Shown here: positions 6,771 to 12,174 of the stretch, one piece after another
How positions within the stretch are numbered: position 1 is the stretch's first letter
Layout: the number at the start of each line of letters is the position of its first letter
Notes under the pieces: model-generated
Seen by the model: only the letters and a program-made list of their open reading frames with translations
Databases searched by the model: none
Told to the model about the DNA's origin: nothing
Made by a program: the position numbers and the translations under genes
Assembly (NCBI GenBank): GCA_902795675.1
Contig: CADBLZ010000077.1
Location: 1 to 12,174 of the forward strand
DNA: 12,174 nt
Direction: 5' to 3'
Source of the DNA: an uncultured Erysipelotrichaceae bacterium
GTDB lineage: Bacteria > Bacillota_I > Bacilli_A > RF39 > UBA660

Positions 6771-9147
6771 CTATCTCGCCTTCTTTCTCTGTTTTCTTGT
6801 AAATTGCTCTTTGGTTTCCATTATTAACAAAACATATGTCTCTATAGTTACAATAATCACAACCATTTTCAACAAGTTTTCCATTATTAATAACTTTAAC
6901 AGGTGTGATTGTGAAGTCTGCATTTTCTATTTTAGTAACAGCTTGTTTTATAATGTTATCTGTTTTATTGATGGTTTCTTCAATCTCTTTATCAGATAAT
7001 ACTTTAGATGATTTTTTAAACTCACCCTCTTTAGTTAAACCTAAAGAAGCGATGTAACTACTATCTTGATATGTACTATCTAGTTCACTCATGATATCAA
7101 TATTATTATTAGTATAACCACGAAGTTTTAAATCTTTTTTACGTGCTTCTTCTGGATTTTTTTCATTAGCTTCAGGAGGTAATAATATTGTTTGAATATA
7201 GAAACCAGCTAGTTTCATATCTTTAAATTTTTGATCATTATGAATTAGATATAAGTAGATTGGTAATTGAAGATGTAAGCCATCTTCAATACTATTAACA
7301 TCGATTACAGGAATTGTACTTCTTCCATTTGTTTTGTAATCAATAACAGCTAAGATTTTTGTTTCAGAGTTATATTTTATTTTATCTACACGACCATAGA
7401 AAGAAACATTCATATCATCTGATAAGTTATTAATAATAAATGGATGCTCATACTCTTCTTCATTTAGTTTAGTATATGTTTCTTGTCTTTTTAACGTTTC
7501 AATAACATTAGCTAGAGCTGGTTTTAATTTTTTTAGATAGTATTTATCTGAAGGTGTGAATTCATATTTTTCATTTTTTATTCCTTCTTCATATAATTTA
7601 TCTAAATCAAAATCTTTATCTTGCCAATGTTCTAGAACATGATGGAAAACATTTCCTAATGATGTATTGAAGTTATCTTGGAACTTATCAACATATAATA
7701 TGTTACTTAAATAATATTTAAATGGACATTTGAAAAAGTTATCTAATGATGAATAAGATAGTGTTATTTTGTTATTCTTAAATTCTTTATAAGCCACTTT
7801 ATCAATACCAGTAAATTTATTATTGTATGTTTTATAATCATTATCTTTGTAGTGATTATATAAGTTCTTTAGTTCAATACTAGTTGTTCCAAATTTTTCA
7901 TAATCATCTCTTAGTTTTGTTAATTCTATTTGATTATAAATATCTGAGTTTTGATAGTTATATTCATAGTTATCAATAACTTCATAGTTTAATTCTTCAT
8001 TTAAATTAGATATTGCTAGTTCGTCATTTTCATCACTATAGATACGATATGTTATCAAGATATTCTTTTTATTTTTAAGTTCATTAATAGCTTCTTCTTT
8101 AGCTTGGTTATTTAGATCTTTAGTTAGAGATACATTACCAAGTTCTTTCTTTTCATTATCAGATAAGTAATCTTCATTCTTATATGTAGTTGGGAATGAA
8201 CCAGTATTAAAACCAGGTAATATTAGATACTCATTATCAGTTAATATTTTATTAATTGATACTTCATGAATACTATTTTTATTATCTGTTCTTTTTAAGA
8301 TAGTTGTTTTAAATTCTTCTTTTAAGATATCTTTTAAGATTTCTTTATCATCAATAAAGATATATTTATTTATAATATTTAAAATCATGTTATAGATATC
8401 TTCTGTTTCTGGTGTTAAGACATTAGTTTTTAATTCTTCTAATGTTTGATTTAAGTCTTCATTATAGTATTTAAAAAATAAGTGACTAAGGTGAGTACTA
8501 TATAAGTTATTAGTATTAGATAATGTTATAGGTAGATTAAACATTGGGAAGATTCTTTCTATAACGCTTCGGTATTCATCATTAATATTAGTTATATAAA
8601 TATCACTTAGTTTAATTCCTTCTTTTACTAGTTCACATATTTTATTAGCAATGAAGACAACTTCTTCTTCAATATTAGTGAAGCTATATATTTGATGTGG
8701 GAAGTTATTTGTATTGTTATTTATTGTTATTACTTCTGAAAGTTTTTGTAGTTCTTCTTTTAAGATATTAAGTTCAATTGTATTTGTTAAGTTATAGAAA
8801 TAGATTGTTTTATTTTTAATACTATTTCTAAATAGTTTGTTAGATGTTAATAAATCTTTAGTTATTAACTCTTTTTTTAGTGATACTAAGTCGTTAAGTT
8901 TTTTATGAGTATAAGTTTTATCTTCTATATTATATAGATTATTAATATATAGTTTAGCTGTATCAAATAAAACTTTTTTAGTAGTCATGACATAGTAGAT
9001 TGTTTCTTCTGAGTAATCAAAATAATATAGTTTTTTAAATTCTGTTAATGTATATATTTTGATATTAAGTAACTCTTTATTTAAGTTTTTTAAGATATCA
9101 GTTTTGTTTTCATTATTAGTAATTATAATTGAGTTATTTTTGAACAT
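6757..9147 (-). CDS. addB: ATP-dependent helicase/nuclease subunit B (AddB), compact form
   Basis: AddB is the partner of AddA and carries the second nuclease, its Fe-S staple and the inactive helicase fold involved in Chi recognition. The C-terminal half is diagnostic: SYSSLDNFFKCPFKYYL with C474; GNVFHHVLEHW (H503); GRVDKI (D588); VIDYKT (D603, K605); LQLPIYLY (Q627); and CDYCNYRDIC with C763, C766 and C772, giving the four iron-sulfur cysteines. LPGFNTGSFP followed by LSDNEKKEL (310-336) matches the AddB helicase-like core. Residues 1-300 are divergent, and no Walker A GxxxxGK(S/T) is visible, so ATP binding by this subunit looks lost. At 796 residues it is far shorter than Bacillus-type AddB (about 1160). 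The start at 9147 is set by AGGTGAT three bases upstream. It is the first gene of the operon and overlaps addA by 14 bases. Confidence 0.9.
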   Translation of the reverse strand: MFKNNSIIITNNENKTDILKNLNKELLNIKIYTLTEFKKLYYFDYSEETIYYVMTTKKVLFDTAKLYINNLYNIEDKTYTHKKLNDLVSLKKELITKDLLTSNKLFRNSIKNKTIYFYNLTNTIELNILKEELQKLSEVITINNNTNNFPHQIYSFTNIEEEVVFIANKICELVKEGIKLSDIYITNINDEYRSVIERIFPMFNLPITLSNTNNLYSTHLSHLFFKYYNEDLNQTLEELKTNVLTPETEDIYNMILNIINKYIFIDDKEILKDILKEEFKTTILKRTDNKNSIHEVSINKILTDNEYLILPGFNTGSFPTTYKNEDYLSDNEKKELGNVSLTKDLNNQAKEEAINELKNKKNILITYRIYSDENDELAISNLNEELNYEVIDNYEYNYQNSDIYNQIELTKLRDDYEKFGTTSIELKNLYNHYKDNDYKTYNNKFTGIDKVAYKEFKNNKITLSYSSLDNFFKCPFKYYLSNILYVDKFQDNFNTSLGNVFHHVLEHWQDKDFDLDKLYEEGIKNEKYEFTPSDKYYLKKLKPALANVIETLKRQETYTKLNEEEYEHPFIINNLSDDMNVSFYGRVDKIKYNSETKILAVIDYKTNGRSTIPVIDVNSIEDGLHLQLPIYLYLIHNDQKFKDMKLAGFYIQTILLPPEANEKNPEEARKKDLKLRGYTNNNIDIMSELDSTYQDSSYIASLGLTKEGEFKKSSKVLSDKEIEETINKTDNIIKQAVTKIENADFTITPVKVINNGKLVENGCDYCNYRDICFVNNGNQRAIYKKTEKEGEIDETN

Positions 9148-9172
9148 AATATCACCTATTTGTATTATACCA
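9148..9172 (-). promoter_or_regulatory. Extended -10 promoter and RBS of the addB operon
   Basis: On the minus strand TGGTATAAT (9172-9164) is a perfect extended -10. AGGTGAT (9157-9151) lies three bases before ATG 9147, and 16 bases separate TATAAT from ATG, as for cobB. No convincing -35 is present: the position where it would fall is occupied by the T run of the hairpin at 9182-9209. Confidence 0.6.
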
Positions 9173-9181
9173 TTTAGACAT

Positions 9182-9209
9182 AAAAAAAGAACCTACTCTT
9201 TTAAGGCTC
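9182..9209 (-). terminator. Leftward intrinsic terminator upstream of addB with no gene in front of it
   Basis: Read on the minus strand, GAGCCT (9209-9204) pairs with AGGTTC (9194-9189). That is six pairs with one G-U, around a 9-base loop, followed at once by seven T (9188-9182). The plus-strand version has a mismatch and no T run, so the orientation is leftward. No coding gene precedes it on this strand, so it must end a short RNA or attenuate a longer addB leader. Confidence 0.5.
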
Positions 9210-9220
9210 ACTATAATTAT

Positions 9221-9257
9221 ACCTCATTTTTTTATCACTTTAAAGAAAAAATGAGGT
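9221..9257. repeat. 12-bp perfect inverted repeat in the addB/rnr intergenic region
   Basis: ACCTCATTTTTT (9221-9232) and AAAAAATGAGGT (9246-9257) are perfect reverse complements around 13 bases. Pairing may extend outward, with a small bulge, to the TATAAT-like sequences at 9212-9217 (+) and 9269-9264 (-). It could form an RNA hairpin on either strand or serve as a dyad binding site. Just downstream on the plus strand GTTAT (9256-9260) and ATAAC (9267-9271) form a weak second stem followed by six T (9272-9277). Confidence 0.6.
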
Positions 9258-9323
9258 TATTAAATTATAACTTTTTTATATAATAAAAATTCCTATATAA
9301 GGATATATTATACAATATTTTTG

Positions 9324-9361
9324 TGTTATATTTTATATAGAAAATTTAACATTGAGAGGTG
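9324..9361 (+). promoter_or_regulatory. Likely rnr promoter and ribosome binding site
   Basis: TGTTATATT (9324-9332) is an extended -10 of the TGnTATAAT type with one mismatch and would give a leader of about 32 bases. TATAAT at 9279-9284 and TACAAT at 9311-9316 are alternatives in this AT-rich stretch, and no -35 is clear. GAGAGGTG (9354-9361) is a strong ribosome binding site 9 bases before ATG 9371. The GTG at 9359 lies inside it and is not the start. Confidence 0.45.
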
Positions 9362-9370
9362 GGTTTTGAA

Positions 9371-11488
9371 ATGATTTTAGAAGATGAAATCATGGCTTTT
9401 CTTGATCGTCCAGGACTAGTCGGTAAGAAATATAAGTTTAGCGTACTAAAGAACAAATTTTGTTCAAAGGAAGGTTATAGCCCATCTGAGTTGAGAGATG
9501 TTCTTGCTAAGTTAGAAGTTGAAGGTAAAGTTCTTATTACTGAGAGAGATGAAATTTCATCTTTTGCTCCTAGTTCTAAATTCTTTACTGGTGTTATTAA
9601 GATTAGTAAGTATAACGAAGGAACAATAACACACGATGGTAAAGTATATAAAGTTAAAGTTGATGATTTAAATGGTGCTTTAAATGGCGATACTGTTTTA
9701 TGTAGAATAGTAGACAAAGTTAAAGATGGTGCTAACGTATGTAAGGTTAAGAAGATCATTAAGAGATTAGATGGTATGGTACTTTGTGAAGTAACTGTTA
9801 ATGATAAGAAACAAATGGTTCTTCAACCTGTTATAGCTGAACTTGATGGTGATATTCAAATAGCTAATAGTTATATGAAACCATTAGTTGAAGGTGACCG
9901 TATTAGAGTTCATATTGATCGTCCTACTAATGGAACATACTATGGTGAATTTATTAATTATGTTGGTCATAGAAATGATCCTGATGCAGAGTTAAAAGTT
10001 ATTGCTGCACAAAATGGTATCAAGATTGAATTCAGTCCTGAAGCTATTAAGGAAGCAGATATGATACCAACTACTGTTTCAAAAGAAGAAATGGATGGTC
10101 GTGAAGATTTAAGAGATGAATTAATATATTCTATCGATGGTGCTAAGACTAAAGATAGAGATGACGCTATTAGTATTAGAAGAGATAATAATGGTAATTA
10201 TATTGTAGGTATTCATATTGCTGATGTATCTCATTATATTAGACCTGGTTCTAAGTTATGGGAAGAAGCTATGGATAGAGGTACTAGTGTATATATGGCT
10301 GATACTGTTATACCTATGATTCCTCATAAGTTAAGTAATGGTATTTGTTCTTTAAATCCTGAAGTTGATAGATTAACATTTAGTTGTTTTATCACTTTAG
10401 ATCCTAATGGTAAGATTATTGATTATCAATTTAAGGAAGCAGTTATTAATTCTAAGAAAGCTATGACTTATGATGAAGTTAACCAAATCTTAATTGATAA
10501 AGAAATACCTGAAGGTTATACAACTGAAATGGTTGATAATTTATACTTAGCACATGAGTTATCTAAGAAATTAGAAAAGATCAAAGAAAGACGTGGATAT
10601 GTTAACTTTGGTACTAACGACTTAGAAGTTGAGATGAATGAAAATGGTGAACCTATTGGATTCAAACCAAAAGAAGCTCGTAAAGCTGAAAAGTTAATCG
10701 AAAACTTCATGTTAATCGCTGGTGAATGTGCTGCTTGTTATTTAATGATTCCTTGTCCTTATAGAGTACATGAGGAACCAGATGAAGAAAAAGTTGAAGA
10801 AGCATTTGTTACTCTTAAGAAGAGTGGTATTAGAGTTAGAGACCAAGCTGAAATAGTTGATGGTCATAGTATTCAAAAAATACTTAGTGCTATTAAGAGT
10901 CAAGAAGATCGTGATGTAGCTGCTAATATTATTTTAAGAAGTATGAAGAGAGCTCGTTATGATGTTGAAAACTATGGACACTTTGGTTTAGGTTTAGAGA
11001 AGTATGGTCAATTTACTTCACCTATTAGAAGAGCTCCAGATTTATGGATTCATAATGCTATTAAGATGCAACTAAATAATACATATGATTTAGAGTTAGA
11101 AAATAAATATTATAAGGAAACTGAAAAATTCTGTAATCATGCTACTCAAAAAGAACTTAGAGCAGATCAAGCAGAAAGAGAAGCTGATGAATATGAAATG
11201 GCTAGATATATAGGTCAACATACTGGAGAAAAGTTTATCTCTCATGTTACTTATTTAACTAGTAAAGCAATATTTATTAAAACTGAAGAAGGTATTACAG
11301 GTTACTTAAGACCTCAAGATCTTGAAGGAGATACATTCTTATATGATGATAAGTCATTATCTTATAAAGGAAAGAATAGTCACTTTAAGATTAGAATCGG
11401 TACTCCTCTAGTTGTTACTGCTATTGATGCTACACTAGAATTTGGTATGGCTACTGAAGATTTATTAACACTTAAGAGAGAAAAATAA
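9371..11488 (+). CDS. rnr: Ribonuclease R
   Basis: RNase R is a processive 3'-to-5' exoribonuclease of the RNase II/RNB family that degrades structured RNA, including rRNA and mRNA fragments, in the cytoplasm. Read from ATG 9371 it has 705 residues, normal for the family. Domain order: a short N-terminal winged-helix-like part (about 1-65); two cold-shock OB domains (about 70-200, FFTGVIKISKYNEGTI at the first); the RNB catalytic domain (about 245-570); and a C-terminal S1 domain (about 620-697). The active-site aspartates are in IDGAKTKDRDDAIS: D256, D262, D264 and D265, with the same 6-2-1 spacing as E. coli RNase II D201/D207/D209/D210. YRVHEEP and FTSPIRRAPDLWIHNAI are also family motifs. 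The S1 end and length favour RNase R over RNase II. It is followed by its own terminator, without the secG or smpB neighbours seen in many Firmicutes. Confidence 0.97.
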   Translation: MILEDEIMAFLDRPGLVGKKYKFSVLKNKFCSKEGYSPSELRDVLAKLEVEGKVLITERDEISSFAPSSKFFTGVIKISKYNEGTITHDGKVYKVKVDDLNGALNGDTVLCRIVDKVKDGANVCKVKKIIKRLDGMVLCEVTVNDKKQMVLQPVIAELDGDIQIANSYMKPLVEGDRIRVHIDRPTNGTYYGEFINYVGHRNDPDAELKVIAAQNGIKIEFSPEAIKEADMIPTTVSKEEMDGREDLRDELIYSIDGAKTKDRDDAISIRRDNNGNYIVGIHIADVSHYIRPGSKLWEEAMDRGTSVYMADTVIPMIPHKLSNGICSLNPEVDRLTFSCFITLDPNGKIIDYQFKEAVINSKKAMTYDEVNQILIDKEIPEGYTTEMVDNLYLAHELSKKLEKIKERRGYVNFGTNDLEVEMNENGEPIGFKPKEARKAEKLIENFMLIAGECAACYLMIPCPYRVHEEPDEEKVEEAFVTLKKSGIRVRDQAEIVDGHSIQKILSAIKSQEDRDVAANIILRSMKRARYDVENYGHFGLGLEKYGQFTSPIRRAPDLWIHNAIKMQLNNTYDLELENKYYKETEKFCNHATQKELRADQAEREADEYEMARYIGQHTGEKFISHVTYLTSKAIFIKTEEGITGYLRPQDLEGDTFLYDDKSLSYKGKNSHFKIRIGTPLVVTAIDATLEFGMATEDLLTLKREK

Positions 11489-11516
11489 AAAGAAGATTTA
11501 AAATCTTCTTTTTTTT
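11487..11516. terminator. Bidirectional terminator after rnr
   Basis: AAAAAGAAGA (11487-11496) pairs with TCTTCTTTTT (11504-11513) around TTTAAAA, with T to 11516. The rnr stop (11486-11488) touches the left arm. The stop of the opposing 76-residue gene (complement of 11515-11517) lies at the right end of the T run. On the minus strand the distal T run is short, so leftward termination may be weaker. Confidence 0.8.
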
Positions 11517-11745
11517 ATTTATTAATAAGTACTGTAGCAACCCACATTATAAGTAAGAATACTAGAGCTAATAGTAAAAGATTAGTTGTTGTTTCGCCCC
11601 ATCTTTCAACTAAATAATCGTATGTATACTCTTTTATAGTGGAAAAGAATCTAGCAAAATCTTCGCCAACTTCAGCAATATCATCTTTAAGATGATCTAA
11701 AAATGTTTCTTTTTTTAATAAATATAAGAATGTTAATTTATCCAT
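11515..11745 (-). CDS. 76-residue protein with C-terminal membrane anchor
   Basis: This is a small protein of no family I recognise. Residues 1-52 are hydrophilic and mixed charged (DHLKDDIAEVGEDF) with aromatic positions spaced like an amphipathic helix. Residues 53-73 form one hydrophobic helix (NLLLLALVFLLIMWVATVL) ending in INK. This is the layout of a tail-anchored protein with the N-terminal part in the cytoplasm, though the opposite topology cannot be excluded. The gene is probably real despite its size. It has a promoter with recognisable -35 and -10, AGGGAA 8 bases before ATG 11745, and a terminator at its end that it shares with rnr. It is transcribed alone and divergently from tRNA-His. 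Function unknown. Confidence 0.75.
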   Translation of the reverse strand: MDKLTFLYLLKKETFLDHLKDDIAEVGEDFARFFSTIKEYTYDYLVERWGETTTNLLLLALVFLLIMWVATVLINK

Positions 11746-11767
11746 ACTAGCACTTCCCTACTTTTTA

Positions 11768-11796
11768 ATTATAATATACACTTGCTTTTTTTACAA
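11768..11796 (-). promoter_or_regulatory. Promoter of the 76-residue membrane protein gene
   Basis: On the minus strand TTGTAA (11796-11791) and TATAAT (11773-11768) are separated by exactly 17 bases. This is the best -35/-10 pair in the window. The ATG at 11745 is 22 bases after the -10. The promoter interleaves with the tRNA-His promoter on the other strand. Confidence 0.7.
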
Positions 11797-11810
11797 TTAA
11801 ATGTTATTCT
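11782..11810 (+). promoter_or_regulatory. Promoter of tRNA-His
   Basis: TTGCTT (11782-11787) and TATTCT (11805-11810) are 17 bases apart, and TGT (11802-11804) gives a TGn extension to the -10. The predicted start is about 11817, five bases before the mature tRNA 5' end. It overlaps the oppositely directed promoter at 11768-11796. Confidence 0.55.
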
Positions 11811-11821
11811 ATCTATGTTAT

Positions 11822-11897
11822 GGCGGAATTGGTGAAGTGGAAACACATCGGATTGTGGCTCCGACATGCAAGGGTTCGATCCCCTTATTCCGCCCCA
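11822..11897 (+). tRNA. tRNA-His (anticodon GTG), CCA encoded
   Basis: The cloverleaf is complete. The extra G-1 typical of tRNA-His is at 11822, opposite the discriminator C73 (11894). Acceptor GCGGAAT (11823-11829) pairs perfectly with ATTCCGC (11887-11893). The D arm has GTG/CAC and a loop carrying GG. Anticodon stem TCGGA/TCCGA encloses the loop TTGTGGC with anticodon GTG. The variable region is five bases (CATGC). T arm AAGGG/CCCTT has loop TTCGATC. CCA is encoded at 11895-11897. The D loop appears one base shorter than in the Bacillus subtilis molecule as I remember it. It decodes CAY histidine codons and is a single-gene transcript with its own promoter and terminator. Confidence 0.97.
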
Positions 11898-11907
11898 TTT
11901 ATGAAAT

Positions 11908-11930
11908 AAACTCGAATTAAATTCGAGTTT
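11908..11930. terminator. First of two hairpins downstream of tRNA-His, probably serving the leftward gene
   Basis: AAACTCGAATT (11908-11918) and AATTCGAGTTT (11920-11930) are perfect complements around one base, so the real loop is about five bases. In the plus direction only TTTTATA follows. In the minus direction the stem is followed by TTTATTTC, so it may stop transcripts of the membrane protein gene entering from the right, or protect the 3' end of the tRNA precursor. Confidence 0.5.
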
Positions 11931-11938
11931 TATAAACG

Positions 11939-11965
11939 ACTAATCCAAATTGGATTAGTTTTTTT
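11939..11965 (+). terminator. Intrinsic terminator of the tRNA-His transcript
   Basis: ACTAATCCAA (11939-11948) and TTGGATTAGT (11950-11959) form a strong stem (effective loop about five bases) followed by six more T (11960-11965). On the minus strand the same stem immediately follows the stop of the gene ending at 11970, with only CGTTTATA behind it. Confidence 0.85.
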
Positions 11966-11969
11966 GTGT

Positions 11970-12174
11970 TTAGGGAAGAAATGATAGAATTATCAATAAA
12001 ACAATGGGAAAAACTATTCTTACAACTAATAATGTTTTATCTGGAATATTAAATTTTTCTCCTATAAAAGTATATATAAACTTAAACATACTTAATCCAA
12101 TTAAAATTGTTAGTAATCTTTCACCTATTTGAAAATCACCAGCTAAAGCTCCTAAAACAAAAACTCCACCAAGA
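11970..12174 (-). CDS. Integral membrane protein, C-terminal part only
   Basis: The minus strand is open from the window edge (codons aligned from 12173) to a TAA stop at 11972-11970, giving the last 67 residues; the N-terminus lies beyond the window. The segment is highly hydrophobic. There is a helix at the start (LGGVFVLGALAG), a second one (RLLTILIGLSMFKFIYTFIG), a short polar turn (EKFNIPDKT) and a third helix (LLVVRIVFPIVLLIILSFLP) that ends the protein. It is therefore part of a multi-pass membrane protein. I cannot assign a family from this fragment. The absence of any other long reading frame and the terminator hairpins just after the stop support a real gene, convergent with tRNA-His. 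Confidence 0.7.
   Translation of the reverse strand, partial: LGGVFVLGALAGDFQIGERLLTILIGLSMFKFIYTFIGEKFNIPDKTLLVVRIVFPIVLLIILSFLP

Larger units (their letters stand above)
9182..9257 (-). ncRNA. Candidate small RNA or leader RNA, about 76 nt
   Basis: On the minus strand a perfect TATAAT (9269-9264) places a start point at about 9257. The RNA would begin with the strong hairpin of 9221-9257 and finish at the terminator of 9182-9209, with only about 11 bases between the two hairpins. No known RNA family is recognised and there is no good -35. AACCT (9258-9254) could alternatively pair with AGGTT (9194-9190) of the terminator, which would allow attenuation. This is a hypothesis from structure only. 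Confidence 0.25.

Noticed and set aside
6718..6999. 93-residue plus-strand reading frame
   Set aside because: Antisense to the addB end and addA start, crossing the Walker A codons; no RBS.
9182..9277. Known riboswitch or T-box leader before addB or rnr
   Set aside because: The region is too short and lacks recognisable conserved cores (no T-box or aptamer motif); only generic hairpins are visible.
9059..9283. 74-residue plus-strand reading frame crossing the addB start
   Set aside because: It overlaps the addB start, promoter and the intergenic hairpins, and has no RBS. Its Phe-rich translation is that of AT-rich non-coding DNA.
9359..9361. GTG as the rnr start
   Set aside because: This GTG is part of the GAGAGGTG ribosome binding site for ATG 9371; starting here would leave the gene without a binding site.
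9475..9759. 94-residue minus-strand reading frame
   Set aside because: Antisense to the RNase R N-terminal and cold-shock domains; no start signals.
10516..10710. 64-residue minus-strand reading frame
   Set aside because: Antisense to the RNB domain of rnr; no start signals.
1..12174. CRISPR array, insertion sequence, prophage or toxin-antitoxin pair
   Set aside because: No regularly spaced direct repeats, transposase or integrase motifs, or paired small toxin/antitoxin frames were found on either strand.

Overview
The window comes from a strongly AT-rich bacterium (roughly 30% G+C by eye). Genes are read with the standard bacterial code: addA and addB both end in TGA, and the recognisable proteins contain no in-frame TGA. 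AddAB rather than RecBCD, an RNase R, a phosphoketolase, AGGTGAT-type ribosome binding sites and a Bacillus-like tRNA-His all point to a low-GC Firmicute. It may be one of the reduced, gut-associated Bacilli/Mollicutes-related lineages that keep UGA as stop; that placement is inference.

Layout. Bases 1-180 are the 3' end of a phosphoketolase gene (xfp), closed by a terminator. Next come a sirtuin (cobB, +), an unrecognised 505-residue soluble protein (-), a single-pass membrane protein with two possible OB-like extracytoplasmic modules (+), and a leftward operon addB-addA-4TM protein (9147 down to 3274). A 223-base structured intergenic region separates that operon from rnr (RNase R, +). After rnr come a 76-residue C-terminally anchored protein (-), tRNA-His(GTG) (+) and the 3' end of a gene for a membrane protein (-). 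Transcription direction changes at almost every unit, which is unusual for a Firmicute.

The control signals are very compact. Convergent genes end inside shared bidirectional terminators that contain one or both stop codons. Divergent genes start from back-to-back promoters whose core elements interleave. Several genes begin with TATAAT, 16 bases, then ATG, with AGGTGAT or a relative placed 3-4 bases before the start, which predicts 5' leaders of only about ten bases.

Functionally, addB and addA encode the two subunits of the double-strand-break resection helicase-nuclease, both shorter than usual. AddB keeps its nuclease and iron-sulfur cysteines but shows no P-loop. A four-helix membrane protein is translationally coupled behind addA. 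Phosphoketolase makes acetyl phosphate, a non-enzymatic lysine acetylating agent, and the neighbouring sirtuin is expected to remove acyl groups from lysines, so that pair may be linked. No mobile element, CRISPR array, prophage gene or obvious defence island is visible. The least explained parts are the 505-residue protein, the two-module membrane protein, the 4TM partner of addAB, and the hairpins at 9182-9277, which could be a small RNA or an attenuator.
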